Below are positions 13,421-20,680 of a stretch of DNA of 31,196 bases, in pieces. Below the pieces are notes generated by a model that was given only the letters and a program-made list of their open reading frames with translations, made no database searches and was not told the origin of the DNA. A program made the translations under genes and the position numbers. The stretch is from a virus: IMG/VR virus record IMGVR_UViG_3300047409_000164, positions 1-31,196 of that record; one strand, 5' to 3'. Within the stretch, counting starts at the first letter, position 1, and each line of letters starts with the position of its first letter.

Positions 13421-13803
13421 TGGTCAGACCAAAGGTCACGGAATTCGATCAGTATGTCGGCGAGCGCATTCGCGAGGCGCGGCTGGACATCAAGATGTCG
13501 CAGAAAGATTTGGGCGAGTTGATCGGCGTGTCGTTCCAGCAAATCCAGAAGTATGAGACCGGAGCCAATCGCGTCAGTGGTGCGCGGTTTGAATTGCTGG
13601 TGACTGCACTGCGTCGGCCACTCACCTACTTTTTCCCGAACGGCACCGACGTGCGCTCAACCGCTGATCCAATCATGAGCCAATTCATTTCCAGCAAGCG
13701 CGGTCTGGAGATGGCGAAGAAATTCCCGCGTCTGGGCAATGCAGCGCAAGGCGTGGTGATGAAAGTGGTCGATGAATTCTTATCGAAGGAACATGCCCAA
13801 TGA
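13420..13803 (+). CDS. XRE-family helix-turn-helix regulator
   Basis: A 127-aa protein. ATG at 13420 overlaps the exonuclease stop, with GGGGAGG upstream; a GTG three bases earlier is equally possible. Residues 12-70 match rhizobial XRE regulators: YVGERIREARLDIKMSQKD, then LGVSFQQIQKYE-like helix-turn-helix (27-50). The rest is a helical dimerisation tail. It sits between recE-like and recT-like genes, an unusual place for a repressor, and so may be autoregulated with the recombination genes. Confidence 0.85.
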   Translation: MVRPKVTEFDQYVGERIREARLDIKMSQKDLGELIGVSFQQIQKYETGANRVSGARFELLVTALRRPLTYFFPNGTDVRSTADPIMSQFISSKRGLEMAKKFPRLGNAAQGVVMKVVDEFLSKEHAQ

Positions 13804-14828
13804 TTGACGTGACCGAAATCGAAAAGCGCGTGGACCGCGCGGTGACTGCCGCGATCCCCATGAGTGCCAACATGGGCGGCATCGAGCTTACCCAATACAT
13901 CCACATGATGGAGTTGGCGAAGACGATGGCGACGTGTCGCGCTGCGATCCCGGCGTGGCTGCGTGCATCAGTCGGCGACTGTCTTTCAATCTGGCAGCGC
14001 GCCGCGCGGTGGGGACTTGATCCGTATTTCGTCGCGGAGAAATCCTACATGATGACGAACCGGCAGACCGGCGAGACGCGCATCGCCTTTGAAAGCCAGT
14101 TGATCCACGCCGTCATCGAGAGCCTTGCACCGCTGAAGGGCAGACTGCGCCACGAGATAAAGGGCGAGGGTGACGAACGCTATTGCGAAGTGTGGGGCAC
14201 GTTCAAGGGCGAGGACGCGCCGCATCGGTTCAAGAGCGAGACGCTTGGCAAGCGCGTGAAGGACATCGGCAAGAGCGAGAAGGGATATTTTCGAGGCTCG
14301 CCGCTGTGGCTTCAGAAGCCCGAAGTCCAACTGTTCTATGATGCGTCACGCGATTGGGCGCGCATCAATTGCCCTGACGTTCTCGCTGGCGTCTACACGC
14401 GCGATGAACTGACCGACCACGAACCAGTGGACGTGACACCAGCACCCTCGACGCTGGCAGAGAGATTGCGTGCTGCGAAAGATCAGCACGCAGGAGACCG
14501 TGGCTTCGATGCCGACCACATCAAGAATGAGGTGGCGAAGAACGGAAGCACGGTGATCGACGGCAGCGCCAATTCCGACGCGGCCAATGTGGAGACGGGT
14601 AATGAGCCTGACAATGAGCGTGACATGGACCAACGGATCAGCGGCGGTCCAGATCGAGGCGGGGACGCTGACGACCAAGGCGGAAGTGAAGGCGCTGGCG
14701 ATGGAGCTTCGGAAGGTGGAGAAGCTGTTGCCGGATCGCCTGCGCCGCACGGCGAAGAAAGCGACCAAGTCGAAATCTTCCCGCCCGACCGCAAGCCCGA
14801 AGCGCAAAGCAAAAAGCGCAAGCGCTGA
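13800..14828 (+). CDS. recT: RecT-family single-strand annealing recombinase
   Basis: A 342-aa protein. The core (about 1-210) is RecT-like: a DCLSIWQRAARWGLDPY segment, VAEKSYMM, and the typical SPLWLQKPEVQLFYDASRDW block. It would anneal complementary strands produced by the upstream exonuclease. The tail from about 265 on is Gly/Asp/Glu-rich (QRISGGPDRGGDADDQGG) and lies over the embedded ORF 14602-14859. Its codon use there is worse (lower GC3) than in the embedded frame, so this tail is probably a non-conserved overprinted extension. Start ATGA overlap at 13800. Confidence 0.88.
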   Translation: MIDVTEIEKRVDRAVTAAIPMSANMGGIELTQYIHMMELAKTMATCRAAIPAWLRASVGDCLSIWQRAARWGLDPYFVAEKSYMMTNRQTGETRIAFESQLIHAVIESLAPLKGRLRHEIKGEGDERYCEVWGTFKGEDAPHRFKSETLGKRVKDIGKSEKGYFRGSPLWLQKPEVQLFYDASRDWARINCPDVLAGVYTRDELTDHEPVDVTPAPSTLAERLRAAKDQHAGDRGFDADHIKNEVAKNGSTVIDGSANSDAANVETGNEPDNERDMDQRISGGPDRGGDADDQGGSEGAGDGASEGGEAVAGSPAPHGEESDQVEIFPPDRKPEAQSKKRKR

Positions 14829-14859
14829 TGCTGCGGCAACGTCGGCCCCGGCAGAGTGA
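14602..14859 (+). CDS. 85-aa protein embedded in another frame of the recT tail
   Basis: The ATG at 14602 has GGAG exactly 7 bases upstream, and the frame has markedly higher GC3 than the recT frame it overlaps (14602-14828). The protein starts with strands (MSVTWTNGSAAVQIEAG), then a helix (KAEVKALAMELRKVEKLLP), and ends in a basic Lys/Ala/Ser tail. It overlaps the next gene by 32 bases. No family recognised. The evidence favours a real gene, with recT reading over it. Confidence 0.6.
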   Translation: MSLTMSVTWTNGSAAVQIEAGTLTTKAEVKALAMELRKVEKLLPDRLRRTAKKATKSKSSRPTASPKRKAKSASADAAATSAPAE

Positions 14860-15142
14860 TCTGAAATACCTGAAGTGGCTCCGCACGCAACCATGCGCGT
14901 GCGGATGCCATCAGGCTCCACCATGTGATGCGGCGCATCTGCGCTCGCGCTCGCTGAAGTACGACAAGGAGAGTGGCTACGGGAAACCGGATGACAGGTG
15001 GGCGATGCCCTTGAAGCACGCGCATCACATGGACCAGCACAATCACAACGAACTTGAGTGGTGGAAGGCGCGCGGCATTGCCGATCCGTTCGCTCTCGCA
15101 ATTGAATACTATCGGCGCTTTCAACAGGAGCAAGACCAATGA
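14828..15142 (+). CDS. HNH-like endonuclease (DUF968-type layout)
   Basis: A 104-aa protein whose start overlaps the recT stop (TGATG). Cys/His pattern: CACGCH (23-28), a His after DAAHLRS (about 37), then PLKHAHHMDQHNH (61-73) with Asn/His spacing. This is the layout of small phage HNH proteins in recombination or late-control regions. Alternatively it is an HNH-like DNA-binding protein lacking activity. It fits the recombination block. Confidence 0.65.
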   Translation: MLRQRRPRQSDLKYLKWLRTQPCACGCHQAPPCDAAHLRSRSLKYDKESGYGKPDDRWAMPLKHAHHMDQHNHNELEWWKARGIADPFALAIEYYRRFQQEQDQ

Positions 15143-15540
15143 CAGAAGCAACCATCAGGACACTACCGCGAACCGGCGACGGCGTTCGCCATCCGGTCGC
15201 ACAGCTTGACCAACTGGAGCGCGAGCTACGGCACAGCGCGCCTGCGGTTCGCGAGACCGCCATTGAAGACCTTGGCCGGATGTCTGCCGACGCCGTGCTT
15301 GCACAGTACGAAAGCGCTGCGCGGGAATTCGAAGTGATGGGCGAAGAGGTCAAGGACCGGATCGAGAAGTTGAGAGCTTCGCTGGAGGAAGCCGACGCCA
15401 GCATGAAGTTGCTGACCGAAGCCGCCAAGGCGATCCGCGACAAGGGCAAGCTGGCTCATGCGCAGATCGAAGAGATGAGCAACGTGGCCAAGGTGATCCA
15501 AGGTCTGCACGCCGACGTGATGAAAAAGATCACCGGATGA
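15139..15540 (+). CDS. coiled-coil phage protein
   Basis: A 133-aa protein with an ATGA start overlap and the box AGGAGCAAGACCA. From residue 25 on it is an almost continuous charged helix with heptads (REFEVMGEEVKDRIEKLRAS, then LLTEAAKAIRDKGKLAHAQI), predicting a coiled coil. No family recognised. Confidence 0.6.
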   Translation: MTEATIRTLPRTGDGVRHPVAQLDQLERELRHSAPAVRETAIEDLGRMSADAVLAQYESAAREFEVMGEEVKDRIEKLRASLEEADASMKLLTEAAKAIRDKGKLAHAQIEEMSNVAKVIQGLHADVMKKITG

Positions 15541-15932
15541 AACTGACGCTGCACGTCATCCTTGGCGGCGCAGCGTTGCTCGCGCTGGTGATCACGCTCG
15601 CATTCGCGCGCCAGTCACCAGCGCCAGTCGCAGTCGCATCACCGCCTGCCGAACAGGAGCCTCTGAAAAAACAAGACAGGGTTCCGGTGCGCGTCGTCGC
15701 CATCGAAGCACTCAAGAAGGCAATGAGCGAACCGAAGTTGGTGCCGACCGAAACGATCCGCGCCGAACCACCACCCACCATTATCCCGCCGATTGTCCAA
15801 GTGCAGGAAGACGAGCCTGCGCCGAAGCGACGGCGGGTCAAGGCAGCGACGGTCAAGCGCAGCACCGACATCTGCCAGCGGCACGGCATGCGCAAAGTCC
15901 AGTACGGCAAGCGATGGAGGTGCAGACGATGA
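15537..15932 (+). CDS. membrane-anchored basic protein
   Basis: A 131-aa protein whose ATGA start overlaps the previous stop. Residues 5-24 form a membrane helix (LHVILGGAALLALVITLAFA), probably a signal anchor. A Pro/Glu-rich stalk (SPAPVAVASPPAEQEP onwards) follows, ending in a strongly basic tail with an ICQRHG...YGKRWRCRR pattern. It may reach through the envelope. Role unknown. Confidence 0.6.
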   Translation: MKLTLHVILGGAALLALVITLAFARQSPAPVAVASPPAEQEPLKKQDRVPVRVVAIEALKKAMSEPKLVPTETIRAEPPPTIIPPIVQVQEDEPAPKRRRVKAATVKRSTDICQRHGMRKVQYGKRWRCRR

Positions 15933-16744
15933 AGGACGACCTCAAATCTACGCGCGACCGCCTGATGCGAGGCGCGTCCAAGTGGGTTCCGTCGATCTTT
16001 GATAGTCCAACGCCATTGCTGCCGGTCAACCCACCCAAGAAGGAGAAGCCTGTGGCCTACACCCACTTCGAACCCTGCACGATTAAGGTCGGCGATTTTC
16101 CGAAGCGCGCAGCGAAAGCGAAATGCGGTCGATGCAGCAACACGGATACGCTGCCGATCAACACCGCGAGAAGCCACGGCAACGATGACGACGTGGTGGA
16201 GAAGATGGTCAGCGACAAGTTCGAAAAAATCGGATGGTTGATTGGAAGGACGCCAGCACAGGACAGATGCCCTTCGTGCTTCGCGGCAATCAGGGCATCG
16301 AGAAAGAGGAAGGACGCCATGAAGAACAGCACGAGCGAACCCGCGACTGTGGAAGTGAGCAACAAGATCGTCCAGATGCCGCAACTCAACGTGCCGCCGC
16401 AGGAAACCAAGCGGCCTACGCGCGACGAGCGCCGCATCATCTATGAAAAACTCCGCGACGTGTACGTCAATGAGACTGTCGGTTATATGGCAGGCTGGAG
16501 CGACAAGAAGGTCGGCGATGATCTGGGAGTGCCGTGGGCGTGGGTCAGCGCCCAGCGGGAAGAACACTTCGGACCAGACATTGACGAGGCCAAGGTTTCG
16601 CTGATCAATGAGGCCAAGGCGGTTCTGATCGAAATGAACGCCGCGAGGATCAGCGCCAATCCAATCGTCGCTCTCCTGCACGAGGTGAACAAGCGCGCCG
16701 AAGCCATCGAGCAACATCTGAGGGAGTTGACCAGTGCCAACTGA
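15929..16744 (+). CDS. hypothetical protein with zinc knuckle and HTH-like region
   Basis: A 271-aa protein. I start it at the ATG at 15929 with GGAGG 8 bases upstream; the ATG at 15914 is the alternative. A pair of CxxC knuckles (KCGRCSN and DRCPSCF) marks a zinc domain in the first half. The second half (RPTRDERRIIYEKLRDVY, then GWSDKKVGDDLGVPWAWVS) reads like a helix-turn-helix and is followed by a helical C-terminus. It is likely a DNA- or RNA-binding regulatory protein. No family name is assigned. Confidence 0.6.
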   Translation: MKDDLKSTRDRLMRGASKWVPSIFDSPTPLLPVNPPKKEKPVAYTHFEPCTIKVGDFPKRAAKAKCGRCSNTDTLPINTARSHGNDDDVVEKMVSDKFEKIGWLIGRTPAQDRCPSCFAAIRASRKRKDAMKNSTSEPATVEVSNKIVQMPQLNVPPQETKRPTRDERRIIYEKLRDVYVNETVGYMAGWSDKKVGDDLGVPWAWVSAQREEHFGPDIDEAKVSLINEAKAVLIEMNAARISANPIVALLHEVNKRAEAIEQHLRELTSAN

Positions 16745-16940
16745 TCGCACGTTCACCAATCCGGACTACGGCAAGGAAGTTCGCGTCGAGGTCATGGACA
16801 ACGAGGTCGCGCTGGTGTTCGTCGCGGAGAGCAACGCCAAGGCCGACGCTCTCGCCGACAACATCCTTGGTCAGTTGAAACGGGGATCAATCAACATCAC
16901 GATGATGGGCTATCCGACAGGGATAACCAAACTCCGGTGA
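16734..16940 (+). CDS. small hypothetical protein
   Basis: A 68-aa protein starting at a GTG with GAGGGAG about 6 bases upstream, overlapping the end of the previous gene. It is mixed alpha/beta (YGKEVRVEVMDNEVALVFVA) with a helix (NAKADALADNILGQL). No family recognised. Confidence 0.55.
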   Translation: MPTDRTFTNPDYGKEVRVEVMDNEVALVFVAESNAKADALADNILGQLKRGSINITMMGYPTGITKLR

Positions 16941-17200
16941 ACATCATCTCCACCATCTGCCCGCACTGTGACGCGGAGTATCACGCGCCCACCTACTTCG
17001 TGGCGGCACCGCCTGACGCGGTTCCACATGACGGTGACGCGGTGCTTTGCGTGATGTGCGGGGAGTGGTGCATCTATGACGACGAAGAGAGCGGCGGGCT
17101 TCGTGCGCCGAACAAGCACGAGGCCCGCAGCCTGAACGACGACGAACGGTCCCGGTACATCCGGCAGGCGTGGCACGATTTCACCGCCACGCGGAATTGA
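16937..17200 (+). CDS. small zinc-ribbon protein
   Basis: An 87-aa protein with a GTG start that overlaps the previous stop (GTGA). CPHC (near residue 8) and CVMCGEWC (near 38) make two metal-binding knuckles in a rubredoxin/zinc-ribbon-like fold. An acidic segment and a basic helix (NDDERSRYIRQAWHD) follow. Such proteins are common at the ends of phage early blocks. Role unknown. Confidence 0.6.
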   Translation: MNIISTICPHCDAEYHAPTYFVAAPPDAVPHDGDAVLCVMCGEWCIYDDEESGGLRAPNKHEARSLNDDERSRYIRQAWHDFTATRN

Positions 17201-17236
17201 AATTGCCTGAATGATTTCCAGCACTTACCGTTCTGC

Positions 17237-17515
17237 ATGATCCTCATCTGCGAAGCCTGCCACCGCCGCTGGAAGCTGCCGCATCGAGCGCAGCGCCGGG
17301 CGACGTGCCCGAAATGCCACACCCGGCGAGCATCATCTGGGCAACGACGTGGGTGGATGATCAGAAAAATGGCCAGCGCGGCCCGTACAGAGGTTTTGCC
17401 CGCTGGCCGCCCTCCGACATGGTCAGAGCTTCAGGCGCTCATGGACGAGGCGGACGCCGCCAGCGCGCGGGCACTCAAGGCGTTAGCACCCTTTACAGAT
17501 CGACGGCGGACCTGA
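17237..17515 (+). CDS. small zinc-ribbon protein, last of the rightward block
   Basis: A 92-aa protein. CEAC (5-8) and CPKC (24-27) form a compact zinc ribbon. The remainder is Arg-rich with a C-terminal helix (WSELQALMDEADAASARAL). The start at 17237 has no strong Shine-Dalgarno, so confidence is moderate. It is followed by the convergent hairpin. Confidence 0.5.
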   Translation: MILICEACHRRWKLPHRAQRRATCPKCHTRRASSGQRRGWMIRKMASAARTEVLPAGRPPTWSELQALMDEADAASARALKALAPFTDRRRT

Positions 17516-17520
17516 CGGGT

Positions 17521-17552
17521 ACGGCGGCAGCGGCGGGACTTCCGACCGCCGT
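17521..17552. terminator. convergent GC-rich hairpin between early and late blocks
   Basis: CGGCGG (17531-17536) pairs with CCGCCG (17546-17551) around a 9-nt loop. An alternative 7-bp stem uses ACGGCGG (17521-17527) with CCGCCGT (17546-17552). It lies between the ends of the rightward and leftward blocks. No U-tract. Probably a bidirectional terminator. Confidence 0.45.
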
Positions 17553-17723
17553 TCAGCGAAAGGGCACCAGCCCGAACACCGACAGGATGCCGACGATCAC
17601 CAGCACGGCGATGATGATCATCAGCCCCTTGCCAAGGAAGCCCTCCTCGACGTTCACATTCATCCAGAACTTGATGACGAACGCGATCAGGATCAGGACG
17701 GCGGCGGCGACAAGAAAATACAT
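17553..17723 (-). CDS. holin-like two-TM protein
   Basis: A 56-aa protein with two membrane helices: residues 1-20 (MYFLVAAAVLILIAFVIKFW) and 33-52 (GKGLMIIIAVLVIVGIL), joined by an acidic loop. Its ATG at 17723 lies 2 bases after the endolysin stop. The location and topology fit a small holin that would release the endolysin, but other small phage membrane roles are possible. Confidence 0.6.
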   Translation of the reverse strand: MYFLVAAAVLILIAFVIKFWMNVNVEEGFLGKGLMIIIAVLVIVGILSVFGLVPFR

Positions 17724-17725
17724 GG

Positions 17726-18292
17726 TCACTCTCCCTCTGGCTTATCGACCGCCTGCGGCATCGGATGATTGAACGGCTTGATCACCGCATCCGGTTTGCC
17801 GTCGTAATTCTCATCCGGAATATTCTGGTACAGCAACGCCTCGCTCGCGCGCCGCCGCGTCAACCCGGCCAACACTTTCCCGTTTGCTTTATTCCACTTC
17901 GGGAATTCCTTCACCGCGCCAGCGTGATCGCCAGCGTTGACCTTCTTTAAGAGCGTGCTGCCCTTCAGCGCACCGCTCCCGCAATTATAGGCGAAGCTCA
18001 CCAACGCATCGAACTGCCACGGGTGCAGCAACACCTTCACCATCTTCCGCACCTCGCTGGTGAACTGAAGCATGTCCTTGCGCGCGATGTCGTTGCATTG
18101 CTGCATCGTCCAGACGGTGTCGGGCGAAATCTTGTGGCCGTGTTCTGATGTCGTCCCCCATCCACAGGTCCACACTCCAGCGGGGCATTTATATGCCTTA
18201 TATTTATCTTCCTTGCCGACGCGCTTCATGCAGCTTTCGAAATGCTTAATCAGGTTGACGCCTGCCTGTGTCAGTTCGCGATCCTCGTTCAT
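17726..18292 (-). CDS. GH24 endolysin (lysozyme-like muramidase)
   Basis: A 188-aa phage lysozyme that cuts the glycan backbone of peptidoglycan. The catalytic Glu is E19 (LIKHFESC). The T4 Asp position is Cys36 (YKCPAGVWT), followed by Thr42 (VWTCGWGTT), giving the E-C-T form of the triad seen in some GH24 endolysins. An insert of about 10 residues separates E19 and C36. The later FAYNCGSGALKGSTLLKK and TRRRASEALLY blocks are typical. There is no N-terminal signal or SAR segment, so it needs a holin; a two-TM candidate is the next gene. AGGAG lies upstream of the start. Confidence 0.9.
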   Translation of the reverse strand: MNEDRELTQAGVNLIKHFESCMKRVGKEDKYKAYKCPAGVWTCGWGTTSEHGHKISPDTVWTMQQCNDIARKDMLQFTSEVRKMVKVLLHPWQFDALVSFAYNCGSGALKGSTLLKKVNAGDHAGAVKEFPKWNKANGKVLAGLTRRRASEALLYQNIPDENYDGKPDAVIKPFNHPMPQAVDKPEGE

Positions 18293-18304
18293 TCGGGTTC
18301 TCCT

Positions 18305-18388
18305 TCAGATGAAGCTCTCCACTATTTTTGCGATGGCGATGATGACGCAAGCCCACAATGCCACCGCCACCAGCCTGTCGCGTGTCAC
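18305..18388 (-). CDS. 27-aa membrane peptide in the lysis cassette
   Basis: A GTG-started peptide whose start overlaps the previous stop (GTGA). MTRDR is followed by one membrane helix (LVAVALWACVIIAIAKIV) and ends ESFI. It is the smallest of three consecutive membrane proteins before the endolysin. It could be a holin regulator or part of the holin set; speculative. Confidence 0.4.
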   Translation of the reverse strand: MTRDRLVAVALWACVIIAIAKIVESFI

Positions 18389-18615
18389 GTCTTCGGTCCT
18401 TGCTTGCAGTCGCGAATGTCCTTGACCATCTGCGCGATCAGATCGGTCTGGTTCTTGTTGCGCTCTGCGGCGTTGCTCGCGACCTCGCCCAGCACATAGG
18501 CGGCGAAGGCGAGGAAGCCGATGTTGACCACCAGCAACGCGATGGCCAGCGGAACCGACCGCATCGCCTCGACCGTTGTGCTTGCGACCTTGCCGACCTG
18601 TTCTGGAATAGTCAT
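18385..18615 (-). CDS. single-TM protein, possible lysis accessory
   Basis: A 76-aa protein. An amphipathic N-terminus is followed by one membrane helix (21-43, VPLAIALLVVNIGFLAFAA) and a charged tail (NKNQTDLIAQMVKDIRDCK). The topology fits an inner-membrane lysis accessory such as an i-spanin or holin-like protein. It is coupled to its neighbours by ATGA junctions. Confidence 0.55.
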   Translation of the reverse strand: MTIPEQVGKVASTTVEAMRSVPLAIALLVVNIGFLAFAAYVLGEVASNAAERNKNQTDLIAQMVKDIRDCKQGPKT

Positions 18616-18929
18616 CGCGGCTCCGTCTTCTGCGGTGAGATGTGAAGCTCGCGCGTCATCACATCCACAATGCGCTCGATGCTGCGTTCGTTTTTTTCGA
18701 TGTCCTGTTGCAGTTTGGCGATGTTCAATTTCATCTCCTCCATTCTCAGGACAGTGTACTCAGCGCCGCGTGTCTCCATCGTGTGGACGCGGACTTCCAG
18801 CTTCGTCATGTACGCGAGGAAGCTCGCGCCGCTCGCGCCGATGACGAGCAACTGACCCAGCAGAAAGACGATCAGCGTCGTCTGGTGTTCGCTCAACCAG
18901 CTTTTGACCCGGTCGTTCACGTCGGCCAC
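18612..18929 (-). CDS. TM plus coiled-coil protein in the lysis cassette
   Basis: A 105-aa protein. One membrane helix (17-40, TTLIVFLLGQLLVIGASGAS) is followed by a long coiled coil (VHTMETRGAEYTVLRMEEMK, then KLQQDIEKNERSIERIVD). The GTG start at 18929 has a G-rich leader. A periplasmic coiled coil anchored in the inner membrane resembles an i-spanin, but no lipoprotein partner is seen. Confidence 0.6.
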   Translation of the reverse strand: MADVNDRVKSWLSEHQTTLIVFLLGQLLVIGASGASFLAYMTKLEVRVHTMETRGAEYTVLRMEEMKLNIAKLQQDIEKNERSIERIVDVMTRELHISPQKTEPR

Positions 18930-19017
18930 CCATCGGCCCGCCTCTGATTATCCGCGCAATCCGCCGCGCGGCTTCAACCATTATACGCCTGCGTTGCTCG
19001 CACGTCCTGCACGTCAC
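18760..19017 (-). CDS. small basic protein with N-terminal CxxC, heavily overlapping
   Basis: GTG at 19017 overlaps the fibre stop. The N-terminus MTCRTCEQRRRIMVEAARR has a CxxC and a basic helix, as in many small phage cassette ORFs. The part from about residue 31 on lies in another frame over the 18612-18929 gene and is Arg/Asp-rich low complexity. The first 30 residues look genuine; the tail may be a run-on frame. Confidence 0.4.
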   Translation of the reverse strand: MTCRTCEQRRRIMVEAARRIARIIRGGPMGGRRERPGQKLVERTPDDADRLSAGSVARHRRERRELPRVHDEAGSPRPHDGDTRR

Positions 19018-20672
19018 GCTGCCGCTGCCTCCAATTGTTCGACGCGCGCCTTTAATTCCTTCACCGCATTCAACAGCGCATAGATCAACGGCGTGGTGTC
19101 CAGTTCATGAATGTCGGGCACTTCCACGCCGTCGATAAACCCTGCGCGCTTCGTCACCATCTCAGGCATCACCTGATCGACATCCTGCGCGATCAGGCCG
19201 ACGAACGGCTTTGCTGCGACCGCCACGTCATGGTGATGGCTGTTCTCGTAAGGCGCTGTCGTCGGTGCCTTGCGCTGCGGTTCGGGGATTTCCTTGCCCT
19301 CGGGATCGAACTTCTTCGGCAGCGGCTTCCATGCCGGTGGCTCTGGCGTCTCGTTGGCCTTGAAGGTGTAGATCATCGGGTTGAGCTTGGCGATGTCATC
19401 GAGGCCGCGCTTGTATTCCGCCTCGACGTTCTTGGTGCGCGCATCTGAAATATCAATCCACGATCCGCCACCGGGACAATAGCCGCGCGCACTGACGACA
19501 AGATTGCCGTCCGGTGTCCAGCGGTTGTTGATGTTGACCATGTAGATGCCGCCGTTCGGCCAGAACAGGTTTGAGCAAACCACCTGTCCGGTCTCGCGCG
19601 GGATTTGGATCGGCGCGTCCCACAGATTGCCGCCGCCGTCGCAGCGATACAGCATGAAGTCGCTGCCGACATTGTAGCTGGTCTCGTTATTCCAGTTGCC
19701 CAAGCACATGATCCAGCGCGAGGAGTTGCCCGTCGCGCCTGTGATGGTGTTCGCTGCGCCTGCCGCGCCCTTCTTCAGGGCTAAAGCGCAGTCGGCCACG
19801 CCGGGAGTTGTTACGTTTATGCCGCCGCCTGACGGGCAGTTCAGCGTGATGTAGCCGTTGAAGATCGCCTCGCCGTTGAGACGCTTGATCAGAAGCGGAT
19901 TGCCCAGATAACCGCCAGCGTCTCCAAAGCGAAGGAAGGCGAGATCGGAGCCAGCGTTGCCGCCGCTCTCCGCAGTCTCGTCGCCAATCTTGATGGCCCA
20001 GCGCGGGTTTGCGCCGCTGTTGCCGTATATCTGGTTGGCTTGACCGCTGCCGGTCTTCTGCATCGAGAACGAGGCGTAGGCTTCGCCTTTAATTAAAAGA
20101 TTACGAAGCGTGGTCTGGCCGGTCGAGCGCCTGATGTGCAGCGGAGCGTACAGACCATTCACACCGGCGTCCTCGTAGGCGGTGATGGCGAAGTCCGATC
20201 CGACGTTGCCGCCCGTCTCCGGCGATCCTTCGCCCATCCGTATCAGCCAGCGCGTCTTGTTGTTGAAGGCCCCGTAGATGTCGGTGCCGTAGCCCACATG
20301 CGTGGTGTTGAGCGACAGCACGCCATAGTCGCCGCTGGCGGTGAAGCCGGTGGAAACGCGCACGCCACCGCCATTGATGACCAGATCGGCAGTCATAGTG
20401 TCGCCAGCGCGATTGACCTTGGCGTTGTTCAGGTTGGCGTCACCCGCATCGACATAATCCTTGCGCACCGCGTTGCCTGCTACTGGCGCAGGCACGGACG
20501 GAAGGACGAGTTGGCCCGTCATCGTGTCGCCTGCCTTGGCAACGAACGCGGAGTTGGTCCCGCTGGTCTGGATTTCCCACGCGCCGGATGCAGAGCGGAA
20601 AATATAATCAGGTCCACCCGCTGGGCTGTACTGCTGCCCGTCGATGGGGCTGTTGGGAAAATCGAATGCCAT
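19014..20672 (-). CDS. tail fibre/spike with C-terminal S74 chaperone domain
   Basis: A 552-aa receptor-binding protein. It begins with an attachment-like sequence (MAFDFPNSPIDGQQYSP). The middle has three related repeats at about 141-190, 224-272 and 319-366, each RW-x-I...N-x-GSD...PL-x-I-x-R-x-TG. The C-terminus is a peptidase S74 intramolecular chaperone with S409-D410 in SDARTKN as the self-cleavage site, then the IAQDVDQVMPEM and coiled-coil (LKARVEQLEAA) blocks. The chaperone trimerises the fibre and is then removed. AGGAG precedes the ATG at 20672. It follows two short fibre-like genes. Confidence 0.88.
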   Translation of the reverse strand: MAFDFPNSPIDGQQYSPAGGPDYIFRSASGAWEIQTSGTNSAFVAKAGDTMTGQLVLPSVPAPVAGNAVRKDYVDAGDANLNNAKVNRAGDTMTADLVINGGGVRVSTGFTASGDYGVLSLNTTHVGYGTDIYGAFNNKTRWLIRMGEGSPETGGNVGSDFAITAYEDAGVNGLYAPLHIRRSTGQTTLRNLLIKGEAYASFSMQKTGSGQANQIYGNSGANPRWAIKIGDETAESGGNAGSDLAFLRFGDAGGYLGNPLLIKRLNGEAIFNGYITLNCPSGGGINVTTPGVADCALALKKGAAGAANTITGATGNSSRWIMCLGNWNNETSYNVGSDFMLYRCDGGGNLWDAPIQIPRETGQVVCSNLFWPNGGIYMVNINNRWTPDGNLVVSARGYCPGGGSWIDISDARTKNVEAEYKRGLDDIAKLNPMIYTFKANETPEPPAWKPLPKKFDPEGKEIPEPQRKAPTTAPYENSHHHDVAVAAKPFVGLIAQDVDQVMPEMVTKRAGFIDGVEVPDIHELDTTPLIYALLNAVKELKARVEQLEAAAA

Positions 20673-20680
20673 GTCGTCTC

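Noticed and set aside
14346-15449. 367-aa minus-strand ORF across recT and HNH genes
   Set aside because: Antisense low-complexity Ala/Ser/Arg frame with no domain, over well-supported genes.
15530-16759. 409-aa minus-strand ORF
   Set aside because: Antisense shadow of three plus-strand genes that are chained by start/stop overlaps and have good Shine-Dalgarno sites.
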